Below, piece after piece: positions 43,657-52,319 of a stretch of 58,596 nucleotides of DNA. The stretch spans positions 19,740 to 78,335 of the forward strand of contig PKXS01000024.1 in NCBI GenBank assembly GCA_003132425.1, read 5' to 3'. Within the stretch, counting starts at the first letter, position 1; each line of letters opens with the position of its first letter. The notes beneath the pieces were generated by a model. The model was not told the DNA's origin, made no database searches, and saw nothing but the letters and a program-made list of their open reading frames with translations. The stretch comes from Gammaproteobacteria bacterium (GTDB lineage Bacteria > Pseudomonadota > Gammaproteobacteria > Steroidobacterales > Steroidobacteraceae). The translations under genes were made by a program, and so were the position numbers.

Positions 43657-45705
43657 ATGCGTATTTGTCTAGTGATGTTGGTGATCGCCGCGTCCCTGCC
43701 TGCGCTTGCCGACGAGGGTCTGTGGACATTCGATGATTTTCCGGCCAGCGCTGTGAAGAAAACGTATGGCGTGGACGTAACGCCCGCATGGCTCGATAAG
43801 ATGCGCCTGTCGACGATTCGAATGACGAACTGCACAGCCTCGTTTGTGTCGCCGGAAGGTCTGATTCTGACCAATCATCACTGCGTGGAATCCTGCCTCT
43901 CGGAACTGTCTACCAAGGAAAAAAGCTTCGTGGAACTTGGTTTCGCGGCGGCGGACCGGGCTCACGAAGAGCGCTGCTTGACGCAGCTTGCGGACGTGTT
44001 GATCGGCACGGAAAACGTGACGGAGGCGGTAATGAAAGCGGTCGCGGGATTGGAAGAGATGGCGGCGAACACCGCGCGCAAGAAAGAGCTGACCGCACTT
44101 GAAACGAACTGTGAGCAGGCGAGTGCGAAATCAAAGTCTGGCAAGCTCAAGTGCCAAGTCGTGACGCTGTACCAAGGCGGCCAGTACTTTCTCTACAAAT
44201 ACAAGCGTTACGATGACGTTCGGATGGTATTCGCGCCCGAAGGCGAAATCGCAGCGTTCGGCGGCGATCCGGACAATTTCCAATTCCCACGCTGGTCGCT
44301 CGATTTCGCGATACTGCGTGCGTATGAGAAGGGCATTCCTGCGAAGACACCCCACTACCTGCAAATCAATTTTGCCGGGCCGACCGCCGGCGAACTCGTG
44401 TTCGTTGCCGGTAATCCGGGCTCGACTTCGCGTCTGCGCACCAAAGCGCAATTGGAATTCGATCGCGATCTGCCGTTGCCGACGCTATTGCTTCGAGCTT
44501 CGGAACTGCGAGGCCGCTACATCCAGTTCGGCGAGACGAATCCCGTCGATGCGCAAATCATCGTAACCCCGCTAAACAGCATCGAGAACGGCATTAAGGT
44601 CCGCCGCAAGCTCCTTGATGCACTGCACGACGATGCTTTCATGACGCGCAAGCTCGACGAAGAAAACCAACTCCGAGCAAGCGCCCACCTCTCCGGTGTC
44701 GATCCATGGCATGAAATCGAAGCCGCGACCGCTCGGGAGCGCGAGATCTATTTGCCGTACACGTTTCTGGAGAATGGTGCGGGAATCAATAGCGCGTTAT
44801 TCCGCGACGCGCGAGTGATCTTGCGCGGCACCGAGGAGCGCGCGAAACCGAATTCGGAAAGACTGCGAGAATATACCGACGCGGCAATCCCGCGGATCGA
44901 GCAACAGCTGTTTGCGCAGGTGCCGGTTTATCCGGAGCTCGAGGTCTTGACTCTGTCACTGTCCCTCGAACGCATGCGCGAATGGCTAGGCCCCGATGAT
45001 CCGGTGGTTCGCAAGCTGCTCGCCAAGGAGTCCCCCGACGCGCTGGCGACACGGCTCGTTGCGGAGACGAAGTTGGACGATGCGGCCGTACGCAAGCGAC
45101 TCTGGCAAGGAGGTAAGGCGGCGGTCGCTGAGTCGCATGATCCCATGATGGAGATCGCGCGTACGATCGACGGAGACTCGCGGGCAATCCGCAAAAAATA
45201 CGAAGATGAGGTCGAGGCTCCGATCGCGTCGGCCTCGGCAAGAATCGCAACGGCGCGCTTCAAGGCATACGGCACGAATGTGTATCCGGACGCCACCTTC
45301 ACGCTGCGCCTGAATTACGGCACGGTGCAGGGGTGGGTGGAAAACGGCGTTCCGATCGACCCCTTCACGCATCTCGGCCGCGCATTCGAACGCGCCACCG
45401 GATCCGTCCCCTTTAAGATTCCTGACCGCTGGCTGAAGGTAAAGGAACAACTCGACATGAGCACGCCGTTTTGCCTATCGACCAACAACGACATCATCGG
45501 CGGAAATTCAGGCAGCCCCTTGATCGATGCCGAAGGGAAGATTGTCGGCCTGATGTTCGACGGGAACATTCACTCCATTGCCGGTGACTACTGGTTCGAT
45601 AAGACCAAGAATCGGGCGATTGCGTTGGATCCGGCCGTCATTCGCGAGGCGCTCAAGAAAGTCTACGGCGCCGATTCGCTTCTCGCGGAACTAGGCGCGA
45701 CCTGA
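43657..45705 (+). CDS. S46-family dipeptidyl-peptidase (DPP7/DPP11 group)
   Basis: This 682-residue periplasmic serine peptidase removes dipeptides from peptide N-termini. It starts at ATG 43657 with signal 'MRICLVMLVIAASLPALA' behind 'cggggga'. The catalytic His is in 'LILTNHHCVESCLSEL' and the Ser in 'IIGGNSGSPLIDAEGK'. The residue 18 after the Ser is Gly in 'GLMFDGNIHS', the position that is Gly in DPP7 (hydrophobic P1) and Arg in DPP11 (acidic P1), so a DPP7-like preference is predicted. The track's 34 extra N-terminal residues are not signal-like. Confidence 0.92.
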   Translation: MRICLVMLVIAASLPALADEGLWTFDDFPASAVKKTYGVDVTPAWLDKMRLSTIRMTNCTASFVSPEGLILTNHHCVESCLSELSTKEKSFVELGFAAADRAHEERCLTQLADVLIGTENVTEAVMKAVAGLEEMAANTARKKELTALETNCEQASAKSKSGKLKCQVVTLYQGGQYFLYKYKRYDDVRMVFAPEGEIAAFGGDPDNFQFPRWSLDFAILRAYEKGIPAKTPHYLQINFAGPTAGELVFVAGNPGSTSRLRTKAQLEFDRDLPLPTLLLRASELRGRYIQFGETNPVDAQIIVTPLNSIENGIKVRRKLLDALHDDAFMTRKLDEENQLRASAHLSGVDPWHEIEAATAREREIYLPYTFLENGAGINSALFRDARVILRGTEERAKPNSERLREYTDAAIPRIEQQLFAQVPVYPELEVLTLSLSLERMREWLGPDDPVVRKLLAKESPDALATRLVAETKLDDAAVRKRLWQGGKAAVAESHDPMMEIARTIDGDSRAIRKKYEDEVEAPIASASARIATARFKAYGTNVYPDATFTLRLNYGTVQGWVENGVPIDPFTHLGRAFERATGSVPFKIPDRWLKVKEQLDMSTPFCLSTNNDIIGGNSGSPLIDAEGKIVGLMFDGNIHSIAGDYWFDKTKNRAIALDPAVIREALKKVYGADSLLAELGAT

Positions 45706-45746
45706 GCCCGGCCGCCTAGATCGGGTCCCCTCGCCGTCTTGCCGTA

Positions 45747-45767
45747 AGTGTTGACTCATGCAACACT
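45747..45767. promoter_or_regulatory. MarR-type operator palindrome
   Basis: Arms 'agtgttg' and 'caacact' surround 7 nt ('actcatg') just upstream of the MarR-GNAT gene. TTG/CAA-type palindromes are common MarR sites, and position suggests autoregulation. Confidence 0.45.
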
Positions 45768-45799
45768 CCCGCGGAAACGTGGCCGCATGGGAGCTTTGG

Positions 45800-46717
45800 A
45801 TGACGGCAGTTGACGAAGTACGACGCTTCAACCGTTTCTATACCCGCCAAATCGGTCTGCTCGATGAGCATCTATCACACAGCCCCTTTTCGCTCCCCGA
45901 AGCACGGGTCCTGTATGAACTGGCGGCGGGCAACGCGGCAACCGCCGCGCAGCTGTCCCGGGCTCTCGACATGGACAAGTCCCAGCTCAGTCGCATTCTC
46001 GCGCGGTTTCGTTCCCAGAGACTGTTGACCAGTCGCCCCAGCCTTGATCACGCGAAGCATCGTCTGCTGTCCCTGACCAGGGCAGGACGCACGGCCTTTA
46101 CCGCTCTCGAGGATGGTACCGTCTCTCAGATGCAAGGATTGCTCGCGCCGCTCGACTCACGCGCAACGCATCAACTGATAGGAGCGATGCAGGGGATCCA
46201 GGCGATTTTGTCGGATGCCGGTGCGCCTCGGCGCAATACATTCACGCTGCGATCTGCGCATGTGGGAGATCTCGGTTGGGTCGTGCATCGCCAGGCTGTC
46301 CTGTACGGCGAAGAGTACGGTTGGGACTGGACCTACGAGGCGCTGATCGCAGGGATTATGGCGGAGTTCGTCGCGCATTTCGACGCCGCAAGGGAGCAGG
46401 CCTGGATCGCGGAATACGACGGACGAATCGCGGGTTCGATTTTTCTCATGCGCGGCGCCGAACCTACGGCCGCAAGATTACGGCTCCTGTACGTTGAACC
46501 GGGCGCGCGTGGTCTTGGAATCGGTGCTGGCCTGGTTGCCGCGTGCATCGCTCAAGCTCGCATGTTTGGTTATCGCCAACTTTCGCTGTGGACCAATGAC
46601 GTCTTAGTTTCGGCTAGCCGTATCTACGAGGCGGCGGGTTTTCGGCTCATCGCCGAGGAGAGTCATCGATCATTCGGCCACGAGCTCGTGGGGCAGACTT
46701 GGACACTGGAACTGTGA
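45800..46717 (+). CDS. MarR-GNAT fusion protein
   Basis: This 305-residue fusion has an N-terminal MarR winged-helix domain (about 1-135, 'TAAQLSRALDMDKSQLSRIL', wing 'RPSLDHAKHRLLSLTRAGR') and a C-terminal GNAT acetyltransferase domain (about 150-300) with the acetyl-CoA loop 'YVEPGARGLGIGAGLVAACI' and 'SLWTNDVLVSASRIYEAAGF'. ATG 45800 has 'gggag' upstream and leaves the palindrome in the leader, whereas the track start at 45758 lies inside it. Such fusions may sense and acetylate a small amine. Target is unknown. Confidence 0.85.
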   Translation: MTAVDEVRRFNRFYTRQIGLLDEHLSHSPFSLPEARVLYELAAGNAATAAQLSRALDMDKSQLSRILARFRSQRLLTSRPSLDHAKHRLLSLTRAGRTAFTALEDGTVSQMQGLLAPLDSRATHQLIGAMQGIQAILSDAGAPRRNTFTLRSAHVGDLGWVVHRQAVLYGEEYGWDWTYEALIAGIMAEFVAHFDAAREQAWIAEYDGRIAGSIFLMRGAEPTAARLRLLYVEPGARGLGIGAGLVAACIAQARMFGYRQLSLWTNDVLVSASRIYEAAGFRLIAEESHRSFGHELVGQTWTLEL

Positions 46718-46735
46718 CCTGGTAGCGCCCAATCC

Positions 46736-48691
46736 TCAGATTTCCACGCCGACCTGCAGCCCCTCGTAAACTGCCTCCTCGGCCGTGCGCGGTGCCGCGG
46801 CATCGCCGATAATGCGCACGTCCATCGCAAGATCCTCGATCGCCTCGGCGAGATCACACACCGGTTTGTGACCGGTGCACAGCACCAGAGTATCGACCGA
46901 TTCGAGGACCACCGCATCTTCACTCGCGATGTGTTGCAGGTAAACGCTGTCCGAATCGCTACCGTAAAGGCGCATGTACGGCAAAACCTTGACGCCGAGC
47001 TTATGCAGGGACGCCACGGCAGCGTCTCGAACGTACAACGGCAAACTCTCGCCAACAGCAATACCGTTCACCGCGAGCCGCACCGATCGGCCGCTTTGTG
47101 CCAACTTCTCGGCGATGCCGATGCCGATCCAATCCGCGCGCCAGTCGATGACAACGACGGACGCGCCGGTCTCGACAGATCCGGTCAGCACCTGCCAAGC
47201 ATCCACAATCTGCAAATCGCCGTCGCTCGCAAATTCAGGCCGGTACGGCCTGGCGCCGGTGGCAATCACCACGACCTCAGGTGCCTCGTCCAATATCATC
47301 TGGCGGCTGACGCGACTGTCGGTGCGGATCTGTACATCGGTCATCGTTAATTCGCGCAGTAAATTGGTGAGAAGCCCACCGAATTCGGCACGGCCTGGCA
47401 GCAACTGAGCGAGCAGGGCTTGGCCGCCGAGACGTCGTTCAGCCTCGAACAGGGTGACACGGTGGCCGCGCTGCGCCGCGACGACCGCCGCCTTCATTCC
47501 GGCCGGTCCGCCGCCGACTATCATGACTTTCTTTGCCCTCAAGCTGGACTGCAGGGTGCCATAACGCAATTCGCGCCCGCTCACGGGATTTTGGATACAG
47601 GAGATCGGATATCCCTTGTGGAAATGCCCGATGCAGGCCTGATTGCACGCGATGCAGGCGCGGATATCCTCGGCGGCGCCGGACGCGGCCTTATTCGGCA
47701 TCTCGGGATCGCAGATCAGTGCGCGCGTCATACCGCAAACATCAGCGTGTCCGGCGCTAATTGCAGCCTCGGCGTCCTGCGGCTGATTGATGCGCCCGGC
47801 CACGAAGACCGGTATCGACACCTGTTGCTTTACGTGGGCGGCATAAGGGGTCACATAGGCAGTTTTTGAGGTCATCGGCGGCGCAATATGAATCGCGCCG
47901 CCTAAACTTGCGGAGTTGCCGAGCGTGATGTTGACGTAGTCGATACTGTCCGCGACCCGGATGATCGCTTCGAGACTCTCAGCCTCCGACAGTCCTTTAT
48001 CGTCGGCTTCCGACCCCGAAATGCGCAGCCCAACTACAAACTCATCGCTCACTTTGCCGCGAATATCGGCGATCACGTCGCACAGAAAGCGTAGCCGCCC
48101 ATCGAGATCGCCACCATACGCGTCCTCGCGCAGATTGACGCGTGGGTTTAAAAACTGCGACGGCAGATACCCGTGACTCGCGACAATCTCCACGCCGTCC
48201 AGCCCTGCTTTCTGCATGCGCCGGGCAGCATCGCCGTAGCCGTTCACGATTGCGCGGATCATGGCGACCTTCAGCGCTCGGGGCATGACGTGGAAACGCT
48301 CGTTTGGAACGCAGGACGGTGCGTAGGCCACGGCAAGCAGCCCGCCATCCGCTTCGGCGATTTCGCGGCCAGGATGGAACAATTGGCCGAATAGCACCGT
48401 ACCGAAACAATGTACCGCTTCGGCGACGCGCCGATATCCCGCAATTGATGCATCGTCAGTCGCCATCAGCACGTGATTGGTGTAGCGCGCCGTTTCGTGA
48501 ACGCCCGACACCTGAAGCACGATGAGTCCAACGCCGCCCCGCGCCCGCGCCTCCTGGTAAGCCACCAACGCCTCGTTGACGGTGCCGTCTACCGGCAGCG
48601 TCGTATCGTGCCCCGTGGACATGATCCGGTTTTCAAGCGTGCAGCCTCTGATTCTCAGCGGTTGGAAAAGATGCGGAAAACCCTTGGTCAT
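46736..48691 (-). CDS. Old-yellow-enzyme / 2,4-dienoyl-CoA reductase-family iron-sulfur flavoprotein
   Basis: This 651-residue protein has an N-terminal FMN TIM barrel (about 1-340, 'LFQPLRIRGCTLENRIMSTG', 'ASHGYLPSQFLNPRVNLRED'), a 4Fe-4S motif 'CIACNQACIGHFHKG' with a fourth Cys in 'ISCIQNP', and FAD/NAD(P)-binding domains ('KVMIVGGGPAGMKAAVVAAQ'). The architecture is that of FadH, trimethylamine dehydrogenase and N-methylproline demethylase. ATG 48691 overlaps the upstream stop (ATGA); the track's 52-residue extension is a shadow. Substrate is not resolved. Confidence 0.88.
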   Translation of the reverse strand: MTKGFPHLFQPLRIRGCTLENRIMSTGHDTTLPVDGTVNEALVAYQEARARGGVGLIVLQVSGVHETARYTNHVLMATDDASIAGYRRVAEAVHCFGTVLFGQLFHPGREIAEADGGLLAVAYAPSCVPNERFHVMPRALKVAMIRAIVNGYGDAARRMQKAGLDGVEIVASHGYLPSQFLNPRVNLREDAYGGDLDGRLRFLCDVIADIRGKVSDEFVVGLRISGSEADDKGLSEAESLEAIIRVADSIDYVNITLGNSASLGGAIHIAPPMTSKTAYVTPYAAHVKQQVSIPVFVAGRINQPQDAEAAISAGHADVCGMTRALICDPEMPNKAASGAAEDIRACIACNQACIGHFHKGYPISCIQNPVSGRELRYGTLQSSLRAKKVMIVGGGPAGMKAAVVAAQRGHRVTLFEAERRLGGQALLAQLLPGRAEFGGLLTNLLRELTMTDVQIRTDSRVSRQMILDEAPEVVVIATGARPYRPEFASDGDLQIVDAWQVLTGSVETGASVVVIDWRADWIGIGIAEKLAQSGRSVRLAVNGIAVGESLPLYVRDAAVASLHKLGVKVLPYMRLYGSDSDSVYLQHIASEDAVVLESVDTLVLCTGHKPVCDLAEAIEDLAMDVRIIGDAAAPRTAEEAVYEGLQVGVEI

Positions 48692-50145
48692 GTTCGACCC
48701 TCGACCGACGGCTTCGCGGCGGTGGGCAATCGCGCCGCGACCAGATTGATATTCTGAATGTGGGAAGACAGCATCGCAGTGAGGTCGGCATGGATGCTTT
48801 CGTCGCGAATGCCCGGCAACAGCGCTTCGAGCTTGCGCACGACCCAACTCTGCCCACGGTTGAGAAAGGCCAGCCGCGCGGAAATGTCGGTGATCGCCAT
48901 GGCCTTATCGTAGAACGCACCCATCCTTTTTGACGGGATGCCCTGCAACTGGTGAATGGCTTTGGTCAGCACGCCGCACCACCGTGCCTCGTCCCGATGG
49001 ATGGCCGAGACCAGCGGCTTGAGGTCGGATTCCGCGACTTCCTTGGCCGTGCGCAACGCCACGCGCGCGCCGGCACGCTCCGCCTCCAGCAGTTCGTTCA
49101 ACGCGGGCAGGAGAACATCGTCATTGGCGGCACTCTCGTGGAGATCGTCCATCGCACCCGCCGGGGCCACCGCGCCGGATCCCAGAAGTGCCTCCGCTTC
49201 TGCGATGATCTCACGCACGCGTTGCGCCGCGCCGCTGATCGCGTGCACGCGGCCCACGCCGCTGCCGGCATATAACGCCATTGCCTCGAAGTCGCCGGTC
49301 ATCGAACGCAACGGCGAATCCGTGCTGAATAGATGGATGGGACGGCCCTCCTCTTCGCCGATCACCGTCCGCGGACCGGAGTACGCATCGCCGCGCTCGC
49401 CGCGGGTGACGCTGTTTTTGAGCACGCGCACCTTCGCGCCGCTCGGCCAATTAATGTGGAATACATCGGTCAGAATCGTGTCGTCGACGCCGGCCTCGAC
49501 GAGGCGCCGCTTATGATAGTCATGGGCGAAGGCCTCTTGAGTCGCGATCAGCGCCGTACCGAGAACCGCGCCTTGCGCGCCCAGCGAGAGTACGGTCGCG
49601 AGATCCGCGCCGTCCACGATCCCGCCGGCAGCCAGGACGGGCACTCCCGCCGTCGCCGCGACTTCTGCGACCAGATCATGCAGCGGCCGGTCACCCCGGA
49701 CATGACCGCCCGCCTCGACGCCTTGTGCGATTAGGACCTGCGCGCCCGCATCTTCCGCCGCGCGCGCTTCGATCACAGAGCCCACTTGGCAGACGACTAC
49801 GGTCCCCGCGTTGCGAAGCCGTTGCACGACCGCTGCCGACAGATCCCAGAACAGGCCCACCACGGGCACGCCAAGCTCGATACAGGTTGCGATCTGCGCG
49901 TCGAGCAGCGCAGGTTCGGTGGCCGCCGGGATGACATTGACCCCGAAGCGATGAACCTGGCGCTCGCGTAAGCGCTGCACCTCGGCGCAAATCATCGCGA
50001 CGGGCTCGCGGACCATGCCGAGAAAGCCGAAGGCGCCGGCCTCGGTGACCGCTCCGACAAGCTCCGAGCGCGCAACGCCGCCCATCCCCGCCAACACGAT
50101 CGGATAGGTGCATCCGAGCAGATCGCAGACCGGTCTATGCAGCAT
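48688..50145 (-). CDS. Nitronate monooxygenase fused to a DUF6306 domain
   Basis: This 485-residue protein has residues 1-320 as an FMN TIM barrel of the nitronate monooxygenase/2-nitropropane dioxygenase family: 'YPIVLAGMGGVARSELVGAV', 'LIAQGVEAGGHVRGDRPLHD' and 'VPVLAAGGIVDGADLATVLS'. From about residue 335 a second domain of DUF6306 type follows ('LPALNELLEAERAGARVA', 'RDEARWCGVLTKAIHQL', 'FLNRGQSWVVRKLEALLPGI'), usually a free-standing helical protein. It is coupled by ATGA to the downstream flavoprotein and lies 2 nt from DUF488. The natural substrate is uncertain, because many family members do not use nitronates. Confidence 0.85.
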   Translation of the reverse strand: MLHRPVCDLLGCTYPIVLAGMGGVARSELVGAVTEAGAFGFLGMVREPVAMICAEVQRLRERQVHRFGVNVIPAATEPALLDAQIATCIELGVPVVGLFWDLSAAVVQRLRNAGTVVVCQVGSVIEARAAEDAGAQVLIAQGVEAGGHVRGDRPLHDLVAEVAATAGVPVLAAGGIVDGADLATVLSLGAQGAVLGTALIATQEAFAHDYHKRRLVEAGVDDTILTDVFHINWPSGAKVRVLKNSVTRGERGDAYSGPRTVIGEEEGRPIHLFSTDSPLRSMTGDFEAMALYAGSGVGRVHAISGAAQRVREIIAEAEALLGSGAVAPAGAMDDLHESAANDDVLLPALNELLEAERAGARVALRTAKEVAESDLKPLVSAIHRDEARWCGVLTKAIHQLQGIPSKRMGAFYDKAMAITDISARLAFLNRGQSWVVRKLEALLPGIRDESIHADLTAMLSSHIQNINLVAARLPTAAKPSVEGRT

Positions 50146-50147
50146 GG

Positions 50148-50531
50148 TCAGCTCGCGCCTTTTAAGTGATTGCGAATATACTCTTGCAGGATGAGAGCGT
50201 GATTGTGCGCGGTGTCGCGCGCGGCGTAGAGCAGCGTCAGGCGGCCGAGCGTCAGAAGTTCAGTGAGGCGTGCGACTGTGGCCGCGTTTTGCTCGAGTGC
50301 GGCGCGATAACGCCGGCCGAATTCCTGCCATCGCGCCGGATCATGGCCGAACCATTGGCGCAGCTCCGGGCTTGGCGCGATCTCTTTGAGCCAAAGTGTG
50401 AGTGCGGCCGTCTCCTTGCGCACGCCGCGCGGCCAGAGCCGATCCACCAGCACTCGCGAACCGTCCACTTGCTCCGGCGAATCGTAGATTCGCTTGATAC
50501 GGATATCGGCAGCGCGTTTCGCCACACTCAC
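50148..50531 (-). CDS. DUF488 family protein (YeaO-like)
   Basis: The protein has about 127 residues. The family core is 'IRIKRIYDSPEQVDGSRVLV' and 'DRLWPRGVRKETAALTLWLK', ending 'LLYAARDTAHNHALILQEYI'. The GTG at 50531 follows 'ggagg' by 8 nt and is preferred, although GTG 50555 immediately after the pirin stop is possible. DUF488 proteins are small cytosolic proteins of unknown function, often next to oxidoreductases. It is in an operon with the nitronate monooxygenase gene. Confidence 0.85.
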   Translation of the reverse strand: MSVAKRAADIRIKRIYDSPEQVDGSRVLVDRLWPRGVRKETAALTLWLKEIAPSPELRQWFGHDPARWQEFGRRYRAALEQNAATVARLTELLTLGRLTLLYAARDTAHNHALILQEYIRNHLKGAS

Positions 50532-50555
50532 AGCACGAGCCTCCAGCGTTCTCAC

Positions 50556-50927
50556 TCAGAACGGAACGCCGTCGAGCGTGCCCATCGTGCCGCTGGCAAA
50601 ATCCCGGATCGTTTGGGCAACGCGCTCCGGCGTGTCCATCACGAATGGGCCTGAGAATTGCGCATCGTCGGCCGATAGGCGGTCCGTGAATCCCATGCTG
50701 TCACGGTGCTCGACGCTGCCTTCCAGCAGGCAGCTTAGAACTTCGATCCCCGCATGCGGATGTGGTCTATCGCCGATGCCGCGCCGGCTCCGATGCCGGT
50801 AATGATCAATGAATACGTACGGCCCAAGAGCCGTGTGCCGCGTTGCAGGCAGAGCACGCCTAAGCAGCATGACGCCGTCATCGATAACCCTCTCGGCCAG
50901 CAGCGTAGTTGCAATTGTTCGATTCAT
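50556..50927 (-). CDS. Pirin-like protein with internal deletion
   Basis: The protein has 123 residues. Residues 1-90 are the pirin N-terminal cupin, with iron-ligand His residues in 'RPHPHAGIEVLSCLLEGSVE' and 'EHRDSMG'. The sequence then passes directly from 'DRLSADDA' to 'QFSGPFVMDTPERVAQTIRD', which belongs to the extreme C-terminus of a normal 230-290-residue pirin. The 'GSGIVHSE' segment with the fourth ligand Glu and most of the second cupin are absent. The frame is kept through the join. It heads the operon with DUF488, the nitronate monooxygenase fusion and the flavoprotein. It may be non-functional. Confidence 0.75.
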   Translation of the reverse strand: MNRTIATTLLAERVIDDGVMLLRRALPATRHTALGPYVFIDHYRHRSRRGIGDRPHPHAGIEVLSCLLEGSVEHRDSMGFTDRLSADDAQFSGPFVMDTPERVAQTIRDFASGTMGTLDGVPF

Positions 50928-51041
50928 TGAGACAATCTCGATCGTATTTACGAGAGCATCAACGCCCTTCAGCTTACCACTCGCAACGAGTTGAGTGCGC
51001 TGTGGCAGAGGAGATTTGCGGACGATGGAGCAGGGGCGGGG

Positions 51042-52319
51042 TCAGCGACCGGAGCGCGGCACTGCTCCAAGCACATCATCGATCGAATGAAATTGTTCGG
51101 GATGCGTCAACAACAAGCGCGCCATGGCCAGCGCTCCGGCCTCGCAGTCACCGCGTAGCGGCGCATCTTGAATCCCGTCAAAGTCCGCAACGTGGGCGAA
51201 GCCGACGATACGGCGAATCATTTTGCAAGCGCTAAAGCCGAGCATATCGGCGAAGAGCGAATCCACAAATGCGCTTCGTGCGGACTTGAGCGCCGGCGCA
51301 TCCCCGGGGCTGGAAAACATGGCGGCAGGGAATGCGTCGCCCTGCGCGTGCTCGGACCATAGCGCAAGAAAGCTGCTGCGGAACGTGGTCCAAAAAATCT
51401 TCGCCTGTTCGAGAAGCCACTCTTGATGAGCGGCGCGGTCATCCCTTGGGGTTGCGTGTCCGGGTTGAGAGTACCAATTCAGCATGAGATTACCGAAAAA
51501 CGCGCCCAGATCGAATCCAATCGGCCCGTAGAAAGCGAATTCCGGATCGATCACCCGAGTGTCACTGTCCGTGACCATCACCGAACCGGTATGAAGATCG
51601 CCGTGCAGGAGCGCTTGAGTCTGGCTGAGAAATTTCTGTCCAAACTGTGCCGCGGCGACTTTCAGCGGTCCATCGCAACGAAAATCCGAGACGACGTCGT
51701 CCAGTTGGGGCGAGGTGTGGCGATTGCGTTCGCTAACAAGATACGGATCCGTAAAAATAAGATCTACCGAAATGCGGATCAGCGCCTTGTTTCCGGCGAA
51801 CAGCGATATTCCATCGAATTTGTGTTCGAAGGGTTGTGCGCAATCGGAAGTGAAGAAGCAACTGCGGGCGACAAATTGGCCCATGTCGCGGGCAAGATTT
51901 GGGTAACGGCGTCCTGCGATCAATCCATGACGCAAGATGATGTGCGGGGATAGTCGCTCCATGACGGTGCAATAGAGTTCAGCGTCGTAATGGTAGACCT
52001 TGGGAATCAGTTCTCCGACGTACGGCGCCACTGCACGATAGTAGGAATTTTCGAAGAACGCCCGATCAAGCGCCATTGGCCACGACGGCCCGGCGGCCCG
52101 AACATACGGCAGAGCCTGTTTGACGCATATTGACCCCCTCGGCCCCTCCACGATAAACACGAGATTGAGATTTCCATCGCCGACTTCGCGGACCTGCCAC
52201 TCCTCGGGACGGCCGGCAATCAGCGCGCGAACGTCGTTCAGATCACCGATCAACGCGAGCAGACTCTTGGGATCGAGGATCCGATACCCAGCGGGCACCT
52301 GTGCGGTGGGCACGGTCAA
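51042..52319 (-). CDS. mtnK: S-methyl-5-thioribose kinase
   Basis: This 425-residue kinase phosphorylates 5-methylthioribose (and possibly 5-deoxyribose) at C1. It has the aminoglycoside-phosphotransferase fold with MTR-kinase features: 'VREVGDGNLNLVFIVEGPRG', 'SICVKQALPYVRAAGPSWPM', catalytic 'ALLHGDLHTGSVMVTD' and 'VIDPEFAFYGPIGFDLGAFF'. Its ATG overlaps the stop of the aldolase gene (ATGA). It is the last gene of the operon. An Mtn kinase implies a bacterial MTA nucleosidase route upstream, not found in this window. Confidence 0.93.
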   Translation of the reverse strand: MTVPTAQVPAGYRILDPKSLLALIGDLNDVRALIAGRPEEWQVREVGDGNLNLVFIVEGPRGSICVKQALPYVRAAGPSWPMALDRAFFENSYYRAVAPYVGELIPKVYHYDAELYCTVMERLSPHIILRHGLIAGRRYPNLARDMGQFVARSCFFTSDCAQPFEHKFDGISLFAGNKALIRISVDLIFTDPYLVSERNRHTSPQLDDVVSDFRCDGPLKVAAAQFGQKFLSQTQALLHGDLHTGSVMVTDSDTRVIDPEFAFYGPIGFDLGAFFGNLMLNWYSQPGHATPRDDRAAHQEWLLEQAKIFWTTFRSSFLALWSEHAQGDAFPAAMFSSPGDAPALKSARSAFVDSLFADMLGFSACKMIRRIVGFAHVADFDGIQDAPLRGDCEAGALAMARLLLTHPEQFHSIDDVLGAVPRSGR

